Counted from the first letter of the stretch, positions 1 through 6,408 are shown. The stretch is 9,121 nucleotides of DNA from Phycisphaerales bacterium (GCA_025453375.1 JALOQT010000022.1:1-9121), one strand, 5' to 3'. The notes: generated from the letters alone by a model not told the origin. Numbers and translations: made by a program.

Positions 1-2
1 TC

Positions 3-338
3 AGCGCACATGGCGGGCAGGACGACGCCCGGCTGACGGCGATGGCGATTGCGGCGGATCGGGCGTTGCTGGCCGCGCGGCTGCTGAGCCTTGATGCCGA
101 CGGCGTCGCCGGTGGGCTGGTCATCGAGACGCCCCTGCTGGAACTGACCGATGCGGAACTGATCGACCTGGCGGGCGACATCGACGCGCCGATCGGCCTG
201 GCCCTGCGCGAACCGACCGAGGCGACGACCTCTTCGACACCCCCCACCACTGCTCACGCCGCGGCGGCGTCGCAGCGCCACCGGTTTGCCAGGCTCGTCG
301 CGCAGGCGGGTCTGGTCGGGCCGGTGGCCAAGGTGTGA
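3..338 (+). CDS. C-terminal part of a QueC/ExsB-like protein (5' truncated)
   Basis: The reading frame is open from the left window edge to TGA at 336-338, so the start lies outside. About 111 residues are visible. The stretch reading VIETPLLELTDAELIDLA resembles the C-terminal core of QueC (7-cyano-7-deazaguanine synthase), where an E/G-TPL segment is followed by a K/D-AE helix. The preceding GGQDDARL is placed like the PDCR segment of QueC. The match is from memory of the family, not an alignment. The visible part has no cysteine, whereas genuine QueC ends in a four-Cys zinc site. It ends instead in a Ser/Thr/Ala-rich linker and a short basic helix. It may therefore be a QueC-like paralogue with another substrate, or another member of the N-type ATP-pyrophosphatase family. 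The ATP-binding SGG motif, which would decide, lies outside the window. Confidence 0.5.
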   Translation, partial: SAHGGQDDARLTAMAIAADRALLAARLLSLDADGVAGGLVIETPLLELTDAELIDLAGDIDAPIGLALREPTEATTSSTPPTTAHAAAASQRHRFARLVAQAGLVGPVAKV

Positions 339-412
339 GATGTGACCGTTGTCCCCTCACCGACGCCCGCTCGCCAGCCCGCTCATCCACGGCGGAGGGC
401 CCATCGGCGGGG

Positions 413-418
413 TATGCT
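413..418 (+). promoter_or_regulatory. Candidate -10 element upstream of aspartate kinase
   Basis: TATGCT stands in GC-rich sequence 75 bp after the preceding stop codon. The same hexamer lies just before the gene at 6704. No convincing -35 box is seen at 16-18 bp spacing. If used, it would give a leader of about 170 nt containing the hairpins at 460-477 and 539-553. The call rests on one hexamer and is weak. Confidence 0.3.
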
Positions 419-459
419 CGGACGCTTCGCCCGACACGGACTGCGGTGGCTGTTTGGTG

Positions 460-477
460 CGGCCGGTGGATCGGCCG
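460..477 (+). promoter_or_regulatory. Hairpin in the aspartate kinase leader
   Basis: CGGCCG (460-465) is repeated at 472-477. The word is self-complementary, so the two copies form a perfect 6-bp GC stem with a 6-nt loop (GTGGAT). It lies in the non-coding gap between the QueC-like gene and aspartate kinase. I recognise no riboswitch core around it. The rest of 339-595 holds no convincing gene. Confidence 0.35.
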
Positions 478-538
478 GAGTGAACGCAGGTGGTGCTGAG
501 GTGTGTCTGAGGCTGGAGCGTGTTGGTGGTTGTTTGCT

Positions 539-560
539 CACGGAGGAGCCGTGCCTTTTT
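539..560 (+). terminator. Terminator-like hairpin just before aspartate kinase (possible attenuator)
   Basis: CACGG (539-543) pairs with CCGTG (549-553) around the loop AGGAG, and CCTTTTT follows. The right arm and tail, GCCGTGCCTTTTTCAT (548-563), match the strong terminator at 5533-5548 in 15 of 16 positions. The stem is only 5 bp, so the structure is weak. It could end transcripts from the QueC-like gene, or act as an attenuator 36 bp before the kinase ATG. The loop also holds a GGAGGAG Shine-Dalgarno-like word (542-548) before an in-frame GTG at 551, which gives a third reading: a start site sequestered in the stem. Confidence 0.45.
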
Positions 561-595
561 CATCTGACAGTGCTGCTCGATCATCGGCCTTGCCC

Positions 596-2092
596 ATGAG
601 TGGATCTGCTGGACAGTCCGGACCGTCTGCCGCCGCCCCGCTGTCGACCAGCCAGCGCGATGGCGACATCGCCCAGCCGCTGCGGGCGACGGTGGTGCAG
701 AAGTTCGGCGGGACGTCAGTGAGTGACGCGGCGAAGCTGCGACAGTCCGCCACGCACGCGCTGACGGCGCGGGCCGCGGGCCGACGCGTCGTCATGGTCG
801 TCAGTGCGATGGGGCACACAACTGACGAACTGCTGGACCTGGTTGGCACGCTCGACAGCGTGCACGGCGCGAGTGCGATGGCGATGACCGATGACGCCGC
901 GGCCCGCTCGACGGACAATCGAGCCGCAGAGAAGCGCGAGATGGACCAACTGCTGGCCACGGGTGAGCAGGTCGCCTGCAGCATGATGGCCATGACGCTG
1001 CGCCGCATGGGCCAACCGGCGATGAGCCTGACCGGCGCGCAGGCCGGCATCCGCACCGATCACGTCCACGGGCGGGCGAGCATCAAGCTCGTTGCGGCCG
1101 ATCGCATCGAGGCGATGCTCGACGGCGGGACGGTGCCGGTCGTCTGCGGGTTTCAGGGCGTGACTGATGAGGGCGACATCACGACCCTCGGCCGCGGCGG
1201 GAGTGATACGACGGCCGTCGCGCTGGCGGCGCGGCTGGAGGCGGAGTGCGAAATCTACAAGGACGTTGATGGCGTCTTCACTGCTGACCCGCGCATCGTG
1301 CCCGAGGCGCGTTTGCGGCCGGTGGTGCTGTATGAGGAGATGCTCGAGGCGGCGAGCCTCGGCTCACAGGTGATTCACCCACGCGCCGTTGAACTGGCGC
1401 GGAAGTTCAATGTCCCGGTGCGCGTGCTGCACAGCCAGCGCGATGGCGGGCAGGACAAAGCCGGCCGCGCGACGCGCGGGACGGTCGTCCTCAGCGAGGA
1501 GCGATTCATGGAAGCGCGGGTTGTGTCGAGTGTGGTCCTCAAGCCGGGCGTCGGGCGAGTGAGCCTGCGCGGGCTGGTGAACGTCGCCGGTGTGCAGGCG
1601 CGGGTCTTTGGCCCGATCGCCGCGGCACACATCCCAGTCGACGACATCATCCAGGAAGATGACGGCCCGGGCACGATCAACCTGACCTTCACGCTGGACA
1701 AGAGCGACTTGCCCGAAGTGCAGGGCTTGCTGCAGAGCATCGCACGCGAGGTCGGCGCCCAGAGCCTGCGGGCCGATGGCGGGCTGTGCACAGTCTCGGC
1801 GGTGGGCGCCGGGATGCGGACCAGTTCGGGTGTGGCGGCGATGATGTTCAAGGCGCTGGCGGACGAGAAAATCGTTGTCGAGAACATCACCACCAGCGAG
1901 ATTCGCATCAGCGCCGTCGTGCGCGAGGCCGATGGGCCGCGCGCTGTGCGCTGCGTGCATCGCGCCTTTGGCCTGCACTCGCCCGAGGCTGAGGCGCAAG
2001 CGACCGCGCTGCTGAGCGGCCGTCTGGCCGAGCGAACGACTGAGATCAAGCCCGGTGCACACCTGACGTCGTCGGCAGGCGAGCAGGCGTGA
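596..2092 (+). CDS. lysC: Aspartate kinase with two ACT domains
   Basis: Phosphorylates L-aspartate to 4-phospho-aspartate, the committed cytoplasmic step towards Lys, Thr, Met and diaminopimelate. From ATG 596 the protein has 498 residues. The kinase core shows KFGGTSV (36-42), GEQ (123-125), GFQGVT (185-190), GRGGSDTTA (199-207), DVDGVFTADPR (223-233) and SQVIHPRAVE (257-266). Two regulatory ACT modules follow at about 309-460, which fits feedback control by Lys or Thr. It is longer than the usual 400-410 residues because of about 30 extra N-terminal residues and an insertion near 84-114. In-frame GTGs at 503, 551 and 692 are possible starts. The one at 551 has GGAGGAG upstream, but codons 551-595 have low third-position GC and overlap the terminator-like hairpin, so ATG 596 is preferred. 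It overlaps the downstream exporter gene by 4 bp. Confidence 0.96.
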   Translation: MSGSAGQSGPSAAAPLSTSQRDGDIAQPLRATVVQKFGGTSVSDAAKLRQSATHALTARAAGRRVVMVVSAMGHTTDELLDLVGTLDSVHGASAMAMTDDAAARSTDNRAAEKREMDQLLATGEQVACSMMAMTLRRMGQPAMSLTGAQAGIRTDHVHGRASIKLVAADRIEAMLDGGTVPVVCGFQGVTDEGDITTLGRGGSDTTAVALAARLEAECEIYKDVDGVFTADPRIVPEARLRPVVLYEEMLEAASLGSQVIHPRAVELARKFNVPVRVLHSQRDGGQDKAGRATRGTVVLSEERFMEARVVSSVVLKPGVGRVSLRGLVNVAGVQARVFGPIAAAHIPVDDIIQEDDGPGTINLTFTLDKSDLPEVQGLLQSIAREVGAQSLRADGGLCTVSAVGAGMRTSSGVAAMMFKALADEKIVVENITTSEIRISAVVREADGPRAVRCVHRAFGLHSPEAEAQATALLSGRLAERTTEIKPGAHLTSSAGEQA

Positions 2093-3000
2093 ACCCACGT
2101 GCTGCTGGCGAACTGGTGTTTCTGGGCGCCGTGTGGGGCGCTTCGTACCTCTTTACGCCGATCGCCGGGCCGGAGTTTGGCGTCATCACGCTGGTGGGCC
2201 TGCGGATTCTCATTGCGGGGGTGATCCTGCTGCCGCTGTTGCGCCGGGCCGGGCAGGTGGCGATTGTGCGTCAGCATTGGCTGAGCATTCTCGTCGCGGG
2301 GCTGCTCAATACGGGCGTGCCGTTCTTGCTGCTGGCATATGCCGCGGTGCATGCGGGGGGTGGGCTGGCGAGCATTTTGAACTCGACGGCGGCGCTCTTC
2401 GGCGCGGGCATCGCCTGGGCGTGGCTTGGCCGAAGGCTCACGCTGCTGCAAGTCAGCGGGCTGCTGATGGGCGTGGCGGGGGTGACGCTGCTGGTGTGGG
2501 ATGAACTGACGATCAAGTCTCGCGCTAGCACCGGCGCGGGCGTGGGCATCAGTGTGTGGGCATCGATCGTCCCCGTGCTGGCCGGCCTGCTCGGCGCGGC
2601 GTGCTATGGCTTTACGACCAACTTCACCGAGAAGTACCTCAAGGCCGTGCCCTCCGCGACGCTGACGGCGTCGAGCCAGGTCGCCGTCGGGCTGCTGATG
2701 CTGCCGCTGACGATCGCCTTCTGGCCATCGCAGATGCCCTCGATGCTGGCCTGGGGCAGTGCGGCGGCGCTGGGCATCGTGTGCACGGGCATCGCGTTTA
2801 TCGTGTTCTACAACGTCATGAGCCGCATCGGCGGGCACAAGGCGATGACCGTGGCGTTTCTGATCCCGATGTTCGGAGTGTTCTGGAACTGGCTGTTTCG
2901 CAGCGAGCCAGTGACGTGGATCATGGCCGGGGGCGGGGCGATGGTCATCCTCGGTCTGGCCTGCACGCTGGGCTTCATCGGCCCGCGTCGGGCGGCATAG
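2089..3000 (+). CDS. EamA-family (drug/metabolite superfamily) permease
   Basis: A 303-residue integral membrane protein with the usual 10-helix, two-EamA-repeat plan and length. The first repeat spans about 8-137 and begins with GAVWGASYLF, a typical EamA start. The second spans about 158-295. Hydrophobic segments are visible near 8-24, 32-51, 65-85, 92-112, 118-136, 156-175, 192-211, 220-240, 250-270 and 277-297. The family exports small metabolites, including amino acids (RhtA for Thr/homoserine), and substrate cannot be read from sequence. The GTG start overlaps the kinase TGA as GTGA (2089-2092), indicating translational coupling. Export of an aspartate-family amino acid is a reasonable inference but unproven. 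Its 3' end overlaps the convergent nuclease gene by 26 bp. Confidence 0.92.
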   Translation: MNPRAAGELVFLGAVWGASYLFTPIAGPEFGVITLVGLRILIAGVILLPLLRRAGQVAIVRQHWLSILVAGLLNTGVPFLLLAYAAVHAGGGLASILNSTAALFGAGIAWAWLGRRLTLLQVSGLLMGVAGVTLLVWDELTIKSRASTGAGVGISVWASIVPVLAGLLGAACYGFTTNFTEKYLKAVPSATLTASSQVAVGLLMLPLTIAFWPSQMPSMLAWGSAAALGIVCTGIAFIVFYNVMSRIGGHKAMTVAFLIPMFGVFWNWLFRSEPVTWIMAGGGAMVILGLACTLGFIGPRRAA

Positions 3001-4387
3001 GACTGGCGGGGGCGGCGGGGGCAGCAGGCGGCGCAGGGGGCGCGGGCGGCGTGGCGAGTTTCCAGTCCTCGATGCTCATCGCCCAGCGCTTCGTGCCGTC
3101 GCGGCTGCTGTGCTCATAGACGCGCCCCTGCGCGATGATGCGCTGGCCCACGCCCTCGGCCAGCGAGCGGTGCCCGTTGAAGGACGGCACAAACAGCTCG
3201 CGATCGGCCAGTTTCAGCACGAACGCACGCCGCTGCGGATTCTCCGACGCGCCATCGGCGGCAGTGATCTCGCCGAGCAGCAGCGCTCGGCGTGACTCGC
3301 CGGCTTTCAGTTCGCCGATCGTCGTCGCGGGGGTCAGCAGCGTGGTCCGCTCGGCGTCGTCAGCCGCCGGCCGCTGGGCGGCGCTGAAGGCGTCGAACTT
3401 CTGGAAGTCGTCGATGTCCTTCTGCGTGATCGTGCTGGCGGCCCAGGCGCTGGCGTAATACGCCGCGAGCATGTTGGCGCCTTCGTTGAGCTGGCGGGTG
3501 ATGAAGATCTTGCCCGCCTCGCGATCCAGATCGCCATCCTTCTCGAGTTTGTAGAGCGGCTCGACCTGCTCATTGCTCCGGCGGATGTACGCGATCGTCG
3601 CCGGCCAGGGTGAATTGCCATCGACCGTCGCGGAGTATGTCTGCGTGGGCTTGAGGGTGTGATAGTCCAGCCCGTGGCGGAAGAGCACGCCGCCGTCGAT
3701 GTAGGCGTGGAACGTCTTGGCCTCGGTGTAGCCCTGGGGGTTGTCGCCGACCCAGCCGTTGAAGTGCTTGGTGGTGTGCAGCGGCTGGGCCGTGTCGCCG
3801 ACAAAGTGGCTCAGCACGCCCATCGTAAAGGTGATGTTGGCCTCGGTCTGACGAACCTGCTCGGCGCGGGCGGGGTCATTCAGCGCGGCGAGCGTGCGCC
3901 AGGTCTTGAAATGGCTGATGAGTTTGGCGTGATGCTCGCAGATCGCGTGCATCACGAAGCCCGGCCACTCCTGATCGCCCGCCGGGTCGAGCCGTTCGTT
4001 GTAGGGCTTGTGCGTTTCATCCGGCCCGGCTGGGTGAATGTGCCGGGCGACGCTCATGTCGCGCACGAATCGCATACGCAGGGGGCTGACGGTTTCGAGG
4101 GTGAGGCCGAAGGCGTCGAGGTCCTCGATATCCATGAAGTGATCGGGGGCGTTTTCGTGTCGCAAGATCGGCGAGGCGACGCCGCGCCAGCGGTCCGGCT
4201 CGGCGGACTGCCAGGCGATGCCATCACGCACGCCCGGCTGCTTCAGGAAAGCAGGGGCATCAGCAGGCAGCCCATCCAGCGCCAGCCACGTGATCGCCCG
4301 ATGCCCCACTGCGTCCCACGCCGCCGCCGGTGCGCTCAGGCCCGCCGCCAATACCGCTGCCAAAGCTCCACTCGCAATTAGCTTCAT
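2975..4387 (-). CDS. Secreted S1/P1-type zinc nuclease with C-terminal extension
   Basis: A 470-residue exported protein of the S1/P1 nuclease family, which cleaves single-stranded DNA/RNA using three zinc ions. A signal peptide (1-23, ending APAAA) would be cut just before Trp24, the residue whose free N-terminus binds zinc in this family. The other expected ligands are visible in order: His29 (WDAVGH), Asp65, His83 (HFMD), His194 and Asp198 (SHFVGD), His204 (QPLH), and His227 and Asp231 (FHAYID). The His-x3-Asp ending favours nuclease over zinc phospholipase C. Residues of about 365-442 look like a small beta-barrel (OB-like) domain, followed by a Pro/Ala-rich tail (447-470). ATG 4387 is chosen because it starts the signal peptide. 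An upstream in-frame extension to 4486 runs through the promoter region. The substrate is inferred from the family. Confidence 0.88.
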   Translation of the reverse strand: MKLIASGALAAVLAAGLSAPAAAWDAVGHRAITWLALDGLPADAPAFLKQPGVRDGIAWQSAEPDRWRGVASPILRHENAPDHFMDIEDLDAFGLTLETVSPLRMRFVRDMSVARHIHPAGPDETHKPYNERLDPAGDQEWPGFVMHAICEHHAKLISHFKTWRTLAALNDPARAEQVRQTEANITFTMGVLSHFVGDTAQPLHTTKHFNGWVGDNPQGYTEAKTFHAYIDGGVLFRHGLDYHTLKPTQTYSATVDGNSPWPATIAYIRRSNEQVEPLYKLEKDGDLDREAGKIFITRQLNEGANMLAAYYASAWAASTITQKDIDDFQKFDAFSAAQRPAADDAERTTLLTPATTIGELKAGESRRALLLGEITAADGASENPQRRAFVLKLADRELFVPSFNGHRSLAEGVGQRIIAQGRVYEHSSRDGTKRWAMSIEDWKLATPPAPPAPPAAPAAPASPMPPDAGR

Positions 4388-4393
4388 GCCCGC

Positions 4394-4399
4394 AGCGTA
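4394..4399 (-). promoter_or_regulatory. Candidate -10 for the nuclease gene (leaderless arrangement)
   Basis: On the minus strand TACGCT is followed by six bases (GCGGGC) and then the ATG, with no Shine-Dalgarno sequence. GTGACG (4418-4423) lies 18 bp upstream and matches TTGACA in four of six positions. This spacing would place transcription initiation at or next to the start codon. The same arrangement occurs before the genes at 6704 and 7211. Confidence 0.45.
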
Positions 4400-4408
4400 C
4401 CAACTTAG

Positions 4409-4447
4409 ATCGACGATCGTCACGAACGCACGAATGAAATCGTCGAT
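4409..4447. promoter_or_regulatory. Inverted repeat in the divergent promoter region
   Basis: ATCGACGAT (4409-4417) and ATCGTCGAT (4439-4447) are perfect reverse complements. Overlapping the first arm is a perfect 10-bp palindrome, GACGATCGTC (4412-4421). The left part covers the putative -35 of the nuclease gene and the right arm touches the -10 of the gene at 4532. The position suits a shared operator for the two secreted proteins. GATC/CGAT words are common here, so chance is possible. Confidence 0.3.
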
Positions 4448-4452
4448 ATACT
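4447..4452 (+). promoter_or_regulatory. Candidate -10 for the trypsin-fold gene
   Basis: TATACT matches the sigma-70 -10 consensus in five of six positions. No clear -35 is seen. The leader would be about 73 nt, containing CACCGG (4457-4462) complementary to CCGGTG (4491-4496), and ending in the Shine-Dalgarno word AAGGA 5 nt before ATG 4532. Confidence 0.4.
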
Positions 4453-4531
4453 CAATCACCGGCCGGGTTTCGGTCGGTCGGGGCATGCACCCGGTGGCTC
4501 GTGCAGTGACTTCTCTTTCCCAAGGACACCT

Positions 4532-5443
4532 ATGCGTAGTGCGATGACGGCGACGATGCTGGCGGCTGGTCTGTGCCTCTCACTCTCCAGCGTGCTGCCG
4601 ATGGCGCACGCCGGCGCGGCTGCGGCTCGCGCGGAGGCCAAGGCCGATGCGGCCAACCCGATGGCCGACGTCATCGCCCAGCGGGCGGCGGCGCTGGTGA
4701 CGGTCAAGTTCGTCATGGTCGCTGGCGAGAACGAGCGCGAGTCAGAAGCTGGCGGCATCGTCATCGACCCCAGCGGCCTGATCCTCGTCAGCAACTTTGA
4801 AATGGGCGGCGCGCCGCGCGGCCGCGAATCGGCCCAGGCCAAGGACATCAAGATTCTCATCGGTGACGACACCCAGGGCCTCGATGCGAAGGTAATCGGG
4901 CGTGATAGCGAACTGGAACTGGCGTGGATTCAGCTCGACAAGGCCCCGGAGAAGCCCCTCGCGTCGATCACCCTGCCGGCCAGCGGCGCCGCGGCGGCGA
5001 AGGTGATGCCCGGCCAAACGCTCATCGGCCTGGACCGGATGAACAAGTACTTTGACCGCACCGTCGTCGGCTTCAAGGTCGATGTTGGCGGCGTGACGCG
5101 CAAGCCGCGCGACCTGATCGTGCCCAGCGGCGGGAACATCGCGTGGATCGGCCTGCCGATGTTCACGACCGATGCGACGTTCGCGGGTGTGTCAGTCGTG
5201 CAGATGATCGGCGGCGATGATGAGGACATGGACATGCGCTCGGTCGGCCGCGTCAGCGGGTTTGATCGTGCGTTCAAGATTCTGCCCGCCACGACGATCG
5301 CCGAGGCGACGACGCGCGCCGTCGAGGCCCACAAGGCCGGCAAGAACCTCGGCGCCGAGGAGCCCAAGAAGCCCGCCGACAAGCCCGCAGATGCGCCGGC
5401 CGATGACATGTCAGGCGACAAGCCGAGCGAACCCAAGCCGTGA
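4532..5443 (+). CDS. Secreted trypsin/HtrA-fold protein, apparently catalytically inactive
   Basis: A 303-residue exported protein. The signal peptide covers about 1-27 (hydrophobic 7-23, ending AHA). Residues of about 45-260 follow the outline of HtrA-type serine proteases: AGGIVIDPSGLILVSN (73-88) resembles the segment before the catalytic His, VIGRDSELELAWIQL (121-135) the Asp segment, and ILPATTIAEA (250-259) the end of the barrel. The triad is not visible. The expected His position is Phe89, the Asp position reads Glu/Leu (127-130), and there is no GNSGG; the nearest stretch is DATFAG (214-219). No PDZ domain follows, only a charged Pro/Lys/Asp-rich tail (about 275-303). It is probably a pseudoprotease with a binding or scaffold role, which is inference. 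AAGGA 5 nt before the ATG supports this start. It is divergent from the nuclease gene and ends at a terminator. Confidence 0.7.
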   Translation: MRSAMTATMLAAGLCLSLSSVLPMAHAGAAAARAEAKADAANPMADVIAQRAAALVTVKFVMVAGENERESEAGGIVIDPSGLILVSNFEMGGAPRGRESAQAKDIKILIGDDTQGLDAKVIGRDSELELAWIQLDKAPEKPLASITLPASGAAAAKVMPGQTLIGLDRMNKYFDRTVVGFKVDVGGVTRKPRDLIVPSGGNIAWIGLPMFTTDATFAGVSVVQMIGGDDEDMDMRSVGRVSGFDRAFKILPATTIAEATTRAVEAHKAGKNLGAEEPKKPADKPADAPADDMSGDKPSEPKP

Positions 5444-5464
5444 GAACTTCGGTTGGTGGATCGA

Positions 5465-5500
5465 AGGGATGAAGGGATCGAGGGAAAAGGGATGAGGGAT
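5465..5500 (+). repeat. Purine-rich AGGGAT cluster
   Basis: Four copies of AGGGAT begin at 5465, 5473, 5488 and 5495 in an almost pure purine stretch just after the stop of the trypsin-fold gene. Spacing is irregular. No function is evident. It lies in the 3' untranslated region before the terminator. Confidence 0.5.
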
Positions 5501-5517
5501 CGAGACGTCACGACCTC

Positions 5518-5545
5518 AAGCACGGCCAACACGCCGTGCTTTTTT
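5518..5545 (+). terminator. Strong Rho-independent terminator
   Basis: AAGCACGGC (5518-5526) and GCCGTGCTT (5533-5541) form a perfect 9-bp stem with the loop CAACAC, and a run of six T ends at 5545. It is 75 bp after the stop of the trypsin-fold gene and surely ends that transcript. On the opposite strand only two T follow the hairpin, so it should be weak for phoU. Confidence 0.9.
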
Positions 5546-5583
5546 CATGCGCACTGCGCTCACGCCGTCGTTCGAGGCTCATC

Positions 5584-5655
5584 CACTGTGTCACTGTGTC
5601 ACTGTGTCACTGTGTCACTGTGTCACTGTGTCACTGTGCCACTGTGCCACTGTGC
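5584..5655. repeat. 8-bp tandem repeat (CACTGTGT/C), nine units
   Basis: Six identical CACTGTGT units (5584-5631) are followed by three CACTGTGC units (5632-5655) and a decayed copy, CTCTGCAC. Each unit contains the near-palindrome CAC-T-GTG. The array sits between the terminator at 5545 and the phoU stop at 5665. It would be transcribed in the phoU 3' region. The uniform left side and divergent right side suggest expansion by slippage. There are no spacers, so it is not CRISPR. Confidence 0.9.
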
Positions 5656-5664
5656 CTCTGCACG

Positions 5665-6399
5665 TTACCCCAGCCGCTTGGCCTCGTGCCGGACGATGTT
5701 GCCGGACTGCAGGTAGATCAGGTCCTCGGCGATGTTCTTCATCAGGTCGCCGACGCGCTCCAGCTCGCGGGCGCAGCGGTGCATGTGCAGCATGGCGGCT
5801 TTGGTGTTGCGGTCGTGCGTCATCAGGTTGACACACTCGTCAAACACCGCCTTCTCCAGCGAGTCGAGCGTCTTGTCCTTGACGACCACTTCGCGGGCCT
5901 GCTCGACGCTTTCCTGGGCCAGGGCCGTCAGCAGCGCGTGGCACGTCATCGGCACGCGCTGGGCCAGTTCGACCAGCGGCGTCGGCAGCGGGGGCACCGG
6001 GGCGAGCTTCTTGAGCTTCACCACCTGCTTGCTGATGCCCGTCGCATGGTCGGCCACACGCTCAATATCACTGTTGACCTTCAGCAGCATGGTGATGTGG
6101 CGAAAGTCCTTGGCGAATGGGTGAAACAGGGCCAGGACGCGGAAGCACTCTTCCTCGATGTGCACCTCGTCACGGTCGATCTCATCATCGCGCGAGATGA
6201 CCACGCGGGCCATCGTCTCATCGCCTTTGATCAGCGCCTCGGCCGCCTGCTCGACCATGCCGACAGCCGTCGCCGCCTCGGCCATGACCATCTCCTTGAG
6301 CGTGCGAATCTCTCGCTCGATGGAAATCTGGCTGGCGCGGGGGGCGCTCGGGTTCAGCGGGGGCACGTCACTGGGAAAGTTGCTCGGGTTGCTCGACAT
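5665..6399 (-). CDS. phoU: PhoU phosphate-signalling protein
   Basis: A cytoplasmic, all-helical regulator that normally links the Pst phosphate transporter to the PhoR/PhoB system and limits phosphate uptake. The 244-residue protein has the two PhoU three-helix repeats at about 27-130 and 140-240. Each carries the metal-binding E-x3-D motif: DIERVADHATGIS (111-123) and RELERVGDLMKNIAEDLIYL (211-230), the second ending in the typical YLQSG...RH. A 24-residue polar, Pro-rich N-terminus precedes the first helix. ATG 6399 is chosen because AGGAG (6409-6413) lies 9 nt upstream. An open frame extends back to 6525, but it is Pro/Gly-rich and covers the regulatory repeats. No pst or phoRB gene is adjacent, so this is a stand-alone copy. 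Confidence 0.93.
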   Translation of the reverse strand: MSSNPSNFPSDVPPLNPSAPRASQISIEREIRTLKEMVMAEAATAVGMVEQAAEALIKGDETMARVVISRDDEIDRDEVHIEEECFRVLALFHPFAKDFRHITMLLKVNSDIERVADHATGISKQVVKLKKLAPVPPLPTPLVELAQRVPMTCHALLTALAQESVEQAREVVVKDKTLDSLEKAVFDECVNLMTHDRNTKAAMLHMHRCARELERVGDLMKNIAEDLIYLQSGNIVRHEAKRLG

Positions 6400-6408
6400 C
6401 GTGACACG

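Noticed and set aside
342..599. 85-codon open frame between the QueC-like and kinase genes
   Set aside because: It has Arg/Pro-rich composition, no ribosome binding site and no recognisable motif, and it runs through the terminator-like hairpin. It is also not a convincing leader peptide, as it lacks Lys/Thr runs.
1375..2838. 487-codon open frame on the minus strand
   Set aside because: It is Arg/His/Gln-rich without domain features and lies opposite aspartate kinase and the permease, both well supported. It is a typical shadow in GC-rich DNA.
4388..4486. 33-residue N-terminal extension of the nuclease
   Set aside because: It would bury the signal peptide internally and covers the promoter region.
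5584..5655. CRISPR array
   Set aside because: The units are 8 bp, directly contiguous and without spacers.
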